From the NCBI GenBank assembly GCA_004352715.1, contig SCFE01000027.1:1738431-1802430 (forward strand): DNA of 64,000 nt, written 5' to 3'. Within the stretch, counting starts at the first letter, position 1. Each line of letters opens with the position of its first letter. The notes beneath the pieces are model-generated. The model was not told the DNA's origin and did not search any database. It saw only the letters and a list, made by a program, of their open reading frames with translations. This DNA is from Hofstenia miamia (taxonomy: Eukaryota > Xenacoelomorpha > Acoela). The translations under genes and the position numbers were made by a program. Positions 19,621-30,773 of the stretch are shown here, one piece after another.

Positions 19621-20107
19621 CAGTGATGTCCAATTAAATAAATTGACCTGGAAACTGAACTAAAAACTAGTAGTTTCGACTCTTTAAACTGTTTTTTACT
19701 GATTTATTTCATTGTAACTGAAAGTTAAACTGAAGAGTTTAAATATAAGTAAAACTACTAAATTCACTGCGACGCGATAAGTCTGGTCTTGAGAGATCGT
19801 ATGGAGAGTCTGTTACGCTGACTTTCCTTCAGAAATGCAGCTTTTCAAAATGCCCTTTCTGCATTTGACGGTGACGGGAGTAGACAAAGCACAATACAGG
19901 CAATTTTCGCAAGACGAGGCCACTTTTTCCCCTAATGTTTGAAAAATTGGGGACTATCGTGCTTAGTGTGTAACAAACGATTTTCAGTTAAATATTGGAC
20001 AAATTTAGCCGAATAGTTAAACTGTTTCAGTTCTAAAACATTTAACTAACTGATTTAACTGATCAGTTAAACTATAGTTTAACTGGTCATAAAACTGGAC
20101 ATCACTG
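19621..20107. mobile_element. hAT-type MITE, 487 bp, with 8-bp target duplication
   Basis: The ends CAGTGATGTCCA and TGGACATCACTG are perfect 12-bp inverted repeats. They are flanked by the identical 8-mer ACCACAAC at 19613-19620 and 20108-20115. Twelve-base ends beginning CAG with an 8-bp duplication are the hallmark of hAT elements. The interior is cryptically simple, dense in GTTTAACTG/CAGTTAAAC words, and codes nothing. Confidence 0.9.
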
Positions 20108-20548
20108 ACCACAACCAGGCCGATGGGACTGTTAGGTCATGATAAAATATTTTAAATTTGTCACTTGACATGTATGTTCTGTGACACAATTTATTTAAAC
20201 CCTCATTGAGCTATTTCAGAGAAAATTGAATTTTTAAAAATGTCTGCCATTATTATAGGAAAATTATATTTTGTGCAAAGTTACATTTAACGTTTTATTT
20301 GAGTTTATCTGTCAGTACTGTCTTTATTTCTTGAATTTCATGATAGATACTTTTCAACTTATTTGGTATCGTTATTGGGTCAAAATCACCTTGGGTAGAT
20401 TTGTCAAAAAAATCGTTGATTGCATCGAAAATATTGTTTTTGAGGATTTTAGGAAATTTTCTTTTTTCTTTGCATGAAATGATGCTACAGAGCAATATAA
20501 CAACTACGATGCTTTTAGTTGGCATTCTAGACTTTCAAATTATTACCA

Positions 20549-20570
20549 ATATATATATATATATATATAA
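20549..20570. repeat. (AT)n microsatellite
   Basis: Uninterrupted AT dinucleotides. Confidence 0.95.
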
Positions 20571-20812
20571 TCCTTACTTTACGAATCAGAAAATGCTGTT
20601 TAAATTTTGTTTACTTCAGTTTCAAATTCTCATTGCGTTACTACGGTGACTATGGATGTCTTATGTATGGCACCCTTCTAAAGCGAAACTACTCAATATA
20701 TCTGAAACATCACTTTCTACGTTATTAAAGTATATAATGAATAGATAGACAAACATGTCTAAGAAATCGGAAATTGTTGTTTAAATGACGATTACTTCAG
20801 CTACAAATTGGT

Positions 20813-20814
20813 TT

Positions 20815-20845
<31 letters not shown>

Positions 20846-21799
20846 NTTTCTTTCCTTCGTAACTTTTATTTCTACCAGGAATCGTTCGTCATCCATGTCG
20901 ATCCATTCTATCATGCTATCTTGGCTCATGTCTCCCCACTTTTCAATATTTATTTGGTTGATCATCGTTTGTGTTTGTGGGGATAGTAGTAGTTGTGATG
21001 AGGTTAGAAGTTGTTCTTCTTTGATGATTTCTTGTTGTGATTTCGTCACCATTTCACATATCTCTACTGGTGTCGTTATCCCACCTTTCTTCAGCATTTC
21101 GGCTCTTCTAATTATTTTTGTGAAAGTGCATCTTGGGCTATCTCTGACGTGCCGTTTCATGTTTTCATTTATCACTTGCTGTACGTTTTTCTCTTTGACT
21201 AGTTGTGTTATGTCCTTCGTATCAACTAGTTTTCGTTTAATTATTTTCCTTGTAGTTATCCATGGTTGATTCGGGAGTTGTTTTAGTCGTGTTTCTGAGG
21301 TTGCACCCCACATGTATTTTCGCATAGGCTCCTCGAATATTTGTATTTCACTCGGGCATATTCCTGTTATGTTGGCTAGCTCCACTATTGACATTCTTCC
21401 CGTTGGGTGATGTTTTGTTATCAGCCTACTTATTAATTTTTCTATCGTCTGCATTGGTTTCTTGTTTTTGTTGGGCAATTCAGTCTTTTCAATGTGGCCT
21501 TTCAATATCCAATTTTTTGTTTGTGTATTCATTGGTGATAACGCGATCTCGAACTTTTTTGCTTTCGTGAGTTTCACCCTTTGGTTTCTTGTTACAGGTA
21601 GTCTGAGGTCCTTTTCTTCTGTGAGCCATATCGCTAGCAACCATGCAGATGTTCTGTATCTGATTTCCGGCACATTCTTCTCCTCCAATAACAGTTTGCG
21701 GAAGTCTTTCTTTGTATTTAGTTCATATGCTCTATTAATTTCTGCTAGTACCATTTCCACAGTTTTGTGGTATTTTCGTGCTGGTGCCGCATCATCCAA
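20813..21799 (-). CDS. Intact unrecognised ORF of about 310-328 codons
   Basis: One uninterrupted minus-strand frame, the longest in the window. The first residues DDAAPARKYHKTVEMVLAEI follow a TTG at 21797-21799; there is no ATG there and a TAG lies three codons upstream, so the true start may be an internal Met or a splice acceptor. The protein is rich in Lys, Glu and Thr, has no membrane span and few Cys. Recognisable stretches such as LPNQPWITTRKIIKRK and HVRDSPRCTFTKIIRRAEML do not let me name a family. The 3' end runs into (TA)n past an ambiguous base at 20846, so the native C-terminus is uncertain (the last sound residues are VEIKVTKE). A transposon ORF or a retained gene fragment are both possible. 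Confidence 0.5.
20818..20846. repeat. (AT)n microsatellite ending in an ambiguous base
   Basis: AT dinucleotides directly abutting the unrecognised ORF; n at 20846. Confidence 0.9.
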
Positions 21800-21985
21800 A
21801 AAAGCAACTAAAGCTGAATAACGTCAAATGATTATTAATTGAAATTAATTGTAAAAATTTAGTTAATGAACTTTAGTTATTTTTGTAAAATGCAACTAAG
21901 ATTTAATATTGTTCAAAATAAGAAAACTTGTTAGCCGATCAAGAAATAATTGACAAATTAAATTGAGCAAACTAATGCTTACGNA

Positions 21986-23303
21986 CAGTAGGGAGCAAAT
22001 TTATTGCAACAAGCGATTTATTCTGCTTAGCTGTGTCTCGCAGTGTGTATACCGTATATGCATAATGTATGTAGCCGTACATGCTGACGCTGCATACACA
22101 TCTAACCAATTATAATTTTGACCAATGAAAAACTTGATGTTAACATATATATATTTCGCCATATAGTAATTTTGTGTTATTATAATTATACTGTCATTGT
22201 GTCATGGATACGTCTTCTGCCGTCTGCGCTCATATTATTGCGCTCAAACAACACACCAGCATGACAGTGCGGGATATTGCTGCGAGACTTCACACCACGT
22301 ATTCAACAGTATCACGCATCATTCAGCTTCACCGTGCAACTGGGCAAGTGGAACCTTCTAGGAAAAAAATGTGACCGAAAGAGAATCACTACCGTGATGA
22401 CAAAAATCCTCGGTTAAATGCTGTAGCCCTACGACGGACTCTAAACGTCCCTGGTTCACTCCACACTGAAAGGAGAAGGTTAAACGAGGGCGGGAGAAAG
22501 GCCATCAAGCCAGTCAAGAAACCGCTACTCACCGCTGCCATGAAGAAGAGACGCTTGGCATGAGCAAAGCAGCACCGAAATTGGACTGTGGACGATTGGC
22601 GCAAGGTGATTTTCACCGACGAGTCAACTTTTTGCGTCCAGTTGTCTACCCCTCGCTTCGTCCGCCGGTGACAGCGAGGCACTATCACCAAAACACATGG
22701 TGCAAGTAGTCAAACAATCCCCGAAGATGATGGTGTGGGCCAAATATCATACCATGGCTTCGGAAGATTGCACATTGTGGAGGACATAATGAATGGTATT
22801 AAGTATCAGATGTATTGAAATCTCGACTGATACCTCAGTCCCGTGAATCGTATCCAAACGGTGACTGGGTGCTTCAACATGATTCGGCGCCCTGTCACAC
22901 GGCAAAACACATTAATGCCTTCCTGGACGCGGAAGGTGTAAAAAGTTATTCCATGGCCGGCCAAATCACCAGATTGCAACGTGATCGTGACAATGTGAGC
23001 TATGGTTAAGCAAAAACTCCGGCTGCGCAACATATCATCAAAATCAGGCCTAATAAATGCTTTACTAGATGTCTGCATACGAGATGGTGAGTCAAAAACT
23101 GCTATCTTTGAGTCGTGCAAGAAGTTGATTGATGGAATGCCAGCAAGAATCAATGCACTCGTGAAGGCCAAGTGCGGTCATACACGTTACTAGTTGAACT
23201 CGCTTTTTATTTCGAACGTTTCATATTGATCTGTGATTTATGTTATGTGTATTTTTGTTGAAACATTAAAAAATCGCTTGTTGCAATTAATTTGCTCCCT
23301 ATG
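21986..23303 (+). mobile_element. Tc1-like DNA transposon, complete ends
   Basis: Left end CAGTAGGGAGCAAATTTATT and right end AATTAATTTGCTCCCTATGTG form inverted repeats of about 33 bp (inner parts AACAAGCGATTT / AAATCGCTTGTT). The TA flank on the left includes an ambiguous base at 21984; on the right is TA. At 1.3 kb it has the usual Tc1 length. The transposase inside is broken, so the copy is not autonomous. The right end abuts a (TA)n tract. Confidence 0.9.
22204..23195 (+). pseudogene. Tc1 transposase, broken
   Basis: Starts ATG at 22204. Residues 1-60 contain the paired-like helix-turn-helix (DIAARLHTTYSTVSRIIQLH). A TGA and frame change follow at about 22372. The catalytic core shows VIFTDESTF (first Asp, about 22605-22635) and WVLQHDSAPCHTAKHIN (second Asp, about 22866-22916). 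After that the frame shifts so that the usual W-P-x-x-S-P-D-x-N motif is split, and only VKQKLR remains in frame near 23006. Stops and shifts total at least four. Confidence 0.88.
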
Positions 23304-23419
23304 TGTATATATATATATATATAAAGTGATTATTTATAGATCTCATGGACCGCGAAAGGCGCTATACGACTGATTCTAATGCTGTCATAGCCCAAATTTT
23401 ATTTGTCAATGTACTCATT

Positions 23420-23520
23420 TTGTAGCCATACTCAAGCTAGGGGCCGGCGGTTTGAAAATTTTGGGAGTCGGTTCGGTTCGGTATCAATCAGAATACCGCG
23501 GTATAGGTTTGGTCTATGAA
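23420..23520. repeat. Cryptically simple CGGTTCGGTTCGGTA island
   Basis: GC-richer stretch with GGGAGTCGGTTCGGTTCGGT and ACCGCGGTATAGG, unlike its AT-rich surroundings. No coding sense. Confidence 0.6.
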
Positions 23521-23541
23521 AAATCAGTAGTATGTATATGA

Positions 23542-23564
23542 GAGTGAGAGAGAGAGAGAGTATA
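23542..23564. repeat. (GA)n microsatellite
   Basis: GAGAGTGAGAGAGAGAGAGAG, then TATATAT. Confidence 0.9.
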
Positions 23565-23772
23565 TATTTGACTTTTTGCGACCCTTAGGTCGAATATACA
23601 AAGTGCAAAATAAACCAAAATGAAATTAACAAAAGTTATTGTTATGATTTTATACAATTTCTTTGATGATTGAACTGCAAAGCTGTTTAACAATCTGTTT
23701 GTTCTAGCGCGTATTGTGTAATTGCGAGTATTTCTAAAATTATAGTTTGTTCGTTTTAATTTTGGAATAAAG

Positions 23773-23774
<2 letters not shown>

Positions 23775-23810
<36 letters not shown>

Positions 23811-23892
23811 NNNNNNNNNNNNNNNNNNNNNNNNNNNNNNNNNNNNNNNNNNNNNNNNNNNNNNNNNNNNNNNNNNNNNNTATATATATATA
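23775..23892. repeat. (AT)n tract interrupted by a 70-N gap
   Basis: AT repeats at 23775-23805, N at 23811-23880, TA repeats at 23881-23892. The gap is probably an unresolved microsatellite. Confidence 0.95.
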
Positions 23893-24285
23893 AAACATTA
23901 AGACCAAAATAATAGTGGCAGGCACTTGCTATCTAAACACTTAAAGTGAATAATGAATGCATTAGTAAAAAGTACCGTAACTCTTCGTGCATAAGCTGCA
24001 CCTGTAAACATAACATTTTACTTAAAAGTTTGGGGTGCGGTTCATAAACGTAGTCTAAAAATTATATTTGTAAATTTCTCAATAAGTTCAGAGTTAAGGT
24101 ATATCTTAGAATGCCCAAATGCTGAAAATAATTATTCAAATATAAGACGCTAGGTATACACTTGTTTCAATGTGTTTGCTGATTAGGTAATTATGATTAA
24201 ATCAAGTTTGTTGAATCAATGGATAACATGTTGGGAAGGACAAAATTAGTCTACCATTGCTTGGTACATGCTGTATACTTGTAAA

Positions 24286-25720
24286 TCAAAAATAACCGTT
24301 ATCCAATGATATCAGAATGTCATTAGTTACCCTGAGTAGCGTTGATTCTTCAGACATGTTCTTCCTATATCCAGATTGAAATTTAGGTAAAATGTCATTT
24401 TGTTCCAAGAATAACATGAGTTGTTTGGCCACAGCTCTTTCTATTAATTTTGAGACAAATGACAGATTTGAAATTGGGCGATGAAACAATAGTTGCATCA
24501 AAACTTGAATTTTTAAGGAGTGGTTTAATGACTGAAGTCTTCATCTCAAGAGGAAAGCCTTCCAAAAGCGACTTGTTGAGTAAAACGGTTTAGTATTGAA
24601 TGATTACTGGCATTAATGTAGCATTCTTTAAAAACTTGTCAATTGGGTCAAGATCACAATTCGTAATTCTCATTGTAATGAGGAGGGTTTAACACTCTGT
24701 TAACGAAAGATGCTCAAATTCCGTTAATACAGTAGTACTCTCAGGGAAATACTCCATAATCTTTTCTGTAGTGTCACTTCCGAAATTCTTATAAATCTTT
24801 TCCACCTTATCAATAAAATAGTTCTGAAAGGATTTAGCACTCGGGATTAGATGTTTTGGAGTTTAGATAACTCAGAGGTTATTTGATACATTTTTTTGGA
24901 ATCGCAACTTGCATCACTAAAGCGGTTGGCATAATAAGTCCGCTGTTTTTTTTCACATAGATGAACCAACTCATTACGAATACTCTTATAGCAAACTACG
25001 TCTTCTTGAAGTAAACTTTTGTAATAACGCTTTTCAGCTTTTCATCGTTTTGATCTAAGGTGCTTGATCTCTGCATCAAACCATTTAGCTTTTCCAAGTT
25101 TAAGCTTAAAACACTTAGTTGGTAAATGTTTGTTTAATAACGTTCTCAACATATTATTATATTGAATTGCCATTTCATTTACAAAGAGTCCATCACAAAT
25201 GGTATGATTCTGAATTAATAAAGGTTGAATTATTTCATTCAAGTCATCAGTGAATTTTGAAATGTCAAGATTTTTCCAAATTCTTCTTTCAACGAAATGA
25301 GCAACTGGAAAAGGTCTACTAAATTTTAATTGAAATATAATGCCATAATGATCTGGAAAAAATATCGTAATTATCTATAACATCAATGTGATGAACTAAG
25401 TTATCATCATTTTTAGCAATAATCAGGTCAATTATGTTACCATGCTTGATTGTGGGTGTATAAACATACTGAGTCAATAAATACTGATCAAGACACTCTC
25501 TAACCTTCCTTGTTTGAAAGGCATTCATATCATTGATGTGAATGTTGAAATCACCCAAAATTATAAAGAATAAACTTTTAGTTGAGCAAACCAAAAATTC
25601 AGAGTTAGAGTGAAGTTTCCAATCAAATAATAGTACAATCAATTCAGTTGGAGTGATAATTAAATGCAATGAAGTCTTGGGGTGGGTGAAGCAATTCAAT
25701 TTTTACATAGAACTAATATG
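24286..25720 (-). pseudogene. LINE with endonuclease and start of reverse transcriptase, minus strand
   Basis: In element sense from about 25700: an AP-endonuclease part with FIILGDFNIHINDMN (catalytic GDFN), then TIKHGNIIDLIIAKNDDNL, then PDHYGIIF in a shifted frame (usual SDHY). The linker follows (LNKHLPTKCFKLKLGKAKWF, then KSFQNYFIDKVEKIYKNF, about 25140-24780), then FLKNATLMP, LLNKSLLEGFPLEMK and PLLKNSSFD. Last come the RT fingers RPISNLSFVSKLIERAVAKQ and LPKFQSGYRKN at 24480-24350. The RT stops after DILISLDNGYF, before motif A, so the palm is lost. It is truncated at both ends and frameshifted, APE class. Confidence 0.88.
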
Positions 25721-27690
25721 CAAAGTAAATGCAACATAGCATTTTACTAGATGTTCTAAAAAACTAAGCAATAATAAAAAATTTTTAAATGTAATATTAA
25801 GAAATGCGTCATAAGTAAATTGGTGCAGATCCGTTTATGAATTTACACAGTCAATTAAATTGCCATTGTTAATAAAGAAGAAGCCCTATGAATAAACTTA
25901 AGAAAGAAATAAATGTCTTCTTAATGCCTTAAAATTGATGCATTAATTGATTATTAACTTTTGTGAGGAACATGCGCTTAGCTGAAAATAAAAGAATTAC
26001 ATTTTACGTTTCATAAAGTGATAAAATCCATATTTAAGAAAACTGATAGCGATATAAAATTCAGTGAGATAATTATTTTACGTCTAAAAGTAAATGAATT
26101 GTAAGCATGTCTTTTTATATTAAAAATATTAAAATTTGTCAATAGTGTGGTCTTTTCAAGAAAAATAGACAATTTCTAAATATTTCGTTGTTCATTTAAT
26201 TGTCGAAAGTTGTCTGAATGCAGAAGTCCTGCCATGACCAAATCTATATTTTCCATCGTATTTTCTTCACTTATTTTTCCGATATTGGTTTTCCAGTTCA
26301 AAGCAAATATATTTTATTTTATTGATGAAATCACTATTTAGAAACTGAAGCTTAAAACAAAAATATCAAAGTTTACTACGCCCACTTTAGTTCAGAGAAA
26401 GTGCTTTGTCGAATGAAAAATATAATAACCATATTTTAGGAATTGATATATTTATAAAACGTTTAAATAGTGAATCTAGTGATTAAATATCTTCGAATTG
26501 TATGTCAAAGAAAATTTTTAATATTATAGAGCAGGTTCTGATGAATTCAGCAAAACAATTGCAAAAAGAAAATGTTCTTTCTAAAGTCTATCACAGCCTA
26601 CTAATAATTTATTAGTAGGTTGTGCTTCCATGTAAAATCTATCATGTTTGAATTTAACCAAAATTATTCACGGGTATCATTACAGTAACAGATGTATTAA
26701 ATTGCATGTATACAAGAAACCTTCATTTGAATAATAAAGACTGTAAAAATATTTAGATCTTTTGCTTGAATTTAGAGAATGACCTATGAGGCATTTTTGT
26801 TCTATACATAAGCTTTGCAAGGCTCAAACTGGTCTCTAGTATCCTTGTTATCAATTTTAAAATGGTTCTACTTTTTTCAAATGCGAATATATTTTTCACT
26901 ACTATGAACATAACTGGGAAATATTAATAAGCTGCAAACCAAAAGGCTAACAATATACTAGAAGTAATCAAGATTGTTTAGGCATTTAATATCAAATAAA
27001 TCAACAGCTTCAAAAGATGTCATTTCAGTGAGTACCAAATTTAATTCAAACAATGCACAATATTTGAAAAAATATTTGCCTTCTTGATCAAAGATAAAGG
27101 TATACTAATGCATTATGAGTTAATTACCAAAGCTGAGACTAAGATGAGAAACTATATGAAATGCAAAGGATGGTGAATGCAATGAATAATAATGTTTTTT
27201 AGTGATCTTCTGGTATGTAACCATTAAGAAGAAATTGGACTGCAAAATACTAATAAATCTTCCATACCTAGAAAAAGATAAATGTAAATTTTATTCCATT
27301 AAAAAATGAATTAAGTATATAATTTTATTAAGAATTAACAAATATTTTTTAATATGGGACAGTTTTTTGAGAAATTTAAAAATTGAGCATGGTTTTTAGT
27401 AATTTTTGCAAAATGTTTATATTGCTTTACTTATATTTTCAGTAAACATTTTTATATATAAGGTTACCATAATCATGACTAAAATTTGCTTGCTTAATTG
27501 GATAATTAGCTTTATGACGTCAGAGGCAATTGTCTCTTATTACCTACCTCAGTGAGTTGTTGAGCAAAGTACCTATACCTATGAAGAAGTGTTTCATCTA
27601 TTATGCTTGGGTTTCATCAAAGCTAAAGTCAGTTGAAATTTCAACGAAGAATTAAATAATATTTCTAATCACCCGTGTTAATGAGTGCGT
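25721..27690. other. AT-rich stretch with no gene seen
   Basis: No exon or transposase trace. The only structured feature noted is a 33-nt near-perfect hairpin at 26592-26624. Confidence 0.55.
26592..26624. repeat. Short near-perfect hairpin
   Basis: CACAGCCTACTAATAA and TTATTAGTAGGTTGTG pair over 16 bp, with one G:T-type mismatch, around a single central T. Confidence 0.8.
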
Positions 27691-27695
27691 TAGTA

Positions 27696-28325
27696 TAGTT
27701 GGCTACAAAAAAAATGAGACTGAACACCTATTTTTTCACGCTTTGTGGAAACGTATTGAGACGTTTCAGAGGAAAACCATAAAAATAAAAGACAACGAGA
27801 ATTTTGCAAACTTTAAAATTGTCAAACAAAAAAGTTAATTAAACTGGTACTTCGTAATTATTTGAAAAGACTTACCAAACAAATTGTTTTGCTTTGCAAA
27901 CTTTCTACTTGATTTCTTTGGAATGGAAACGTTTGAACAGCTTGAAAACGCCTTTGCGACATCTGATGTTGGTAAAATCTATTATAAACACTTTCGTCCA
28001 TTTTGCATACAAGGCGGGGCAAAAGTTAGTTAACTCTCTATCGCTCATCAGTAGATACATCCCGGGTGCCTGTTCCAGTAATCTAAAATTAATATACCGG
28101 CAAGCAGTCATACTAAAAATGGCCTGTGCTATTGAAATTTTGAAGTCAGCCTTAAATAAAAAGTGTGCTAAACAGAAAATTCGAAGCCCACAGGGCAATT
28201 GCAATGTCAAAATATATCGAGCATTTAACGGCACTGGTCGCGAGGAGTTTTTAGCCCTCAGTGGTGAGCTGTTAGAAAATTGCAAAAGGAAATATTCGGG
28301 ATAAACTCAGACATTTGAATATTTA
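27696..28325 (+). mobile_element. 5' end copy of the Tc1-like element with foreign insert
   Basis: Begins TAGTTGGCTACAAAAAAAAT after a TA, matching the element that starts at 28326. It matches that copy to about 27965, where the transposase start METFEQLENAFATS is readable. From there about 350 bp of unrelated, GC-richer sequence takes over, open on both strands (136 codons plus at 27894-28304; 126 codons minus at 27905-28285). Neither frame is recognised. No 3' inverted end belongs to this copy alone. Confidence 0.75.
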
Positions 28326-29899
28326 TAGTTGGCTGCAAAAAAAATGAGACTGAACACCTATTTTTTCACGCTTTGTGGAAACGTATTGAGACGTTTTAGA
28401 GGAAAACTATAAAAATAAAAGACAACGAGAATTTTGTGAACTTTAAAATGGTCAAACAAAAAAGTTAATTAAACTGGTACTTCGTAATTATTTTGCTTTG
28501 CAAAGTTTCTACATGAGGGGAACAGCTTGAAAACGCCTTTGCGACATCGCAAATTTCTCGATCAACAACTTATTTTCGAAAGCTGAAAAAAATTCGACAA
28601 GGAGAATCTCTCAAAAGAAGAAAAGGAAGTGGACCCCCTCGAAAAATCATTGGAAAATTCATTCAGAAAACAGTCGCAATTGCTCTCAAAAATCCCTATA
28701 TTTCTGGGAAAAAAATTGCAAACCGACTTCAAACTGAAGCCGACATCTCTGTGCATGAAACCACAGTTCAGAGAACACTGAAAAAAGTGGAGTTACAAAA
28801 ATTGGCAGAAAAAATCGACTTCTGATTACAAAAACATCAAGAAAAAAGATTAAATTTCGTGAAAGATTGGAAAGACTACACTTTTGAAGATGTTTGGATA
28901 ACTGATGAGTGCGTATTTCAACTACACAGAAACAAAGTACAAGTGTGGTCTTCAAAGAAATGTCCAAGACCAACAAAAGCGGTTCCAAAGTTCGACCAAA
29001 AAATTATGGTTTGGGGAGCACTTTCCTATCGTGGGTTTTATTTGAAAATTTTAGACGGAAAAGTCACAATCGACAGTCAAAGACATTGCCAAATTATAGC
29101 TGAATTTATGCCTTATGCTGATGCTTTATATGATAATGGATGGATACTCCAACAGGACGGAGCAACCCCGCACACGTCAGCAAAGACAAAAAATTGGTTT
29201 TCTGAAAATAACTTTTTTGCATTGGTTAAATTTTTCTTTAGCTTTAGTTATACTTGCTTTTGTTGTTTATCACAAAAACTTGATCTTCAGTTCCAAGTAG
29301 TAGGGCAGTTTCTAGTTTGTATTAACAGTTTTACTATTACAGTTTTTACAAGGGTTGTTGTGTAGCATTGTGGTCTACTGTGTAGTGGTTTCATTTACAA
29401 GAAACTAAAATAAATTATGTTGTTCACAAATTTATAACCTTTACAATACTTCTTGTGGCATGTTTTCTTGTATTGTATATATATTATTTTTCTTTGTTTT
29501 GAAAATGAAGAATGTAATAAACCGGAAGAGAGAAAAATTTTTTATAAACAAAGTCGCAAACATTATCACTGGACCTTTAGGTGGCATAGACCGGGAATTT
29601 AAGATTTGATTAGTTGACAAAATATACGCAATATTATTAAATATATGCTAAGCTTGACAAGTATATATTATATAGGTATATACTTAGAACACAATTTTTC
29701 TGGTGGCCAATTTAATGAAATCTGTTTCAGTTCGTTTGAATGAAGTTATTTCTACAGGAGGATAACAAATTAGACTTTGATGCTTTTTACTTATAGTCCT
29801 TTAATGTATCTTTAAAATCTTACCTTTCTTGAGTTGTTACGTTCAGTAGTTCAAAAGAAATATGCCTTTTTTCTAGTCTCATTTTTTTGCAGCCAACTA
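28326..29899 (+). mobile_element. Tc1-like transposon with complete ends and replaced 3' half
   Basis: The ends TAGTTGGCTGCAAAAAAAAT and ATTTTTTTGCAGCCAACTA are inverted repeats of about 25 bp flanked by TA on both sides. The transposase fills the left part to 29213. The rest up to the right end is non-coding sequence, itself duplicated at 30.77-31.45 kb and present in pieces at 53.2 and 54.8 kb. Confidence 0.85.
28520..29213 (+). pseudogene. Tc1-like transposase, one stop, 3'-truncated
   Basis: One frame from EQLENAFATSQISRSTTYFR (first helix-turn-helix) through KRRKGSGPPRKI (GRPR-like hook) and a second helix-turn-helix (KKIANRLQTEADISVHETTV), with a single in-frame TGA at 28823-28825. Then come VWITDECVFQLHRN (first Asp), IMVWGALSYRGF (WG motif) and WILQQDGATPHTSAKTKNWF (second Asp). 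At SENN (about 29207) it runs into unrelated sequence, so the third catalytic residue is missing. Otherwise it is remarkably well preserved. Confidence 0.88.
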
Positions 29900-30288
29900 T
29901 AACTTTAAGAGTATAGTATGCATTAAAACGCATCTTTTAAGTCTTTGCAAGTCGTTGATTTCCTTAAATGTGCTGTACAGATGTACGTTTGAAAATAATA
30001 GCGCAATGTTTTAGGATATCAATATACAATTTTGTATTGAAGCACGTAGTATAATAAAACATGATATTATTTTAAAAAATTTATAATTCTATCAACTAGA
30101 TGCAATGTTACCAGTAAACTTTAAACATTTTCATGATAAAATTCAAATTTGCCTCCATTTTGTTTTGCATTTTGCTTTACTAAACATTAACGCTGCTTAA
30201 AAGGCTGCTGTTAAGTCTTTGCAAGTGCGTATAGTTGTTAGAAAGTGTGTTTATATTTTGAGTTTAAAGTTATTGACGCATTCATCAT
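29220..30288. repeat. Direct repeat, copy 1 (1.07 kb)
   Basis: Identical or nearly so to 30774-31842, offset 1554 bp. It includes the 3' half of the Tc1-like element and about 385 bp of sequence beyond its right end. It finishes exactly at the ambiguous base at 30289. Confidence 0.92.
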
Positions 30289-30289
30289 N

Positions 30290-30773
30290 TTACAATAAAA
30301 AGAAAGACAGAGGATGTGAAGTTCCAATTTGAGGACTAAAAGTTTTCATATAGCTTTGTAATAGTTGATATAGGGAATAATTGCACACCCCATGACATAA
30401 TTCTTGAAGGAAACCTCCTGCAAAAATTGTTCATTCTAGTTTTTTCCATTTCCCTGTAGTGCCTTTCCATAGTGCTTTGTTTGATTTGCATTGCTCAAGT
30501 ACTCTTTTGTTTTTTCCACCAATTGTTGCACCTAAAAATGTTAAATTTATCTTAAATGTTGTAGATTTCTTCCTTTTGTTCAGTGCATACTATTCATTGC
30601 AGCTTGTTACTTGCCATATAGTGTATGTTACCATTTCTTTTACATGATTTTTTGTTATTAAGATTAATGAAATTTAAGATTTTTCAACTAGAATACCTCT
30701 TTCTAAAGGTGTGTGATGTGCCATCTACAATAAATTTCTTCTCATGAAGTGTGAGATGAAAATTGTGTTTTTA
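30290..30773. other. Spacer between the two 1.07-kb repeats
   Basis: About 480 bp, no ORF of note and no transposon end. It joins copy 2 at the same base where the transposase of copy 1 is cut. Confidence 0.6.

Noticed and set aside
20808-21821. Plus-strand ORFs of 60-153 codons opposite the 328-codon frame
   Set aside because: Antisense shadows; the minus strand alone is open throughout with balanced composition.
22389-23171. Minus-strand ORFs of 100 and 121 codons
   Set aside because: Antisense of the Tc1 transposase.
28562-28988. Minus-strand ORFs of 64 and 100 codons
   Set aside because: Antisense of the Tc1-like transposase.
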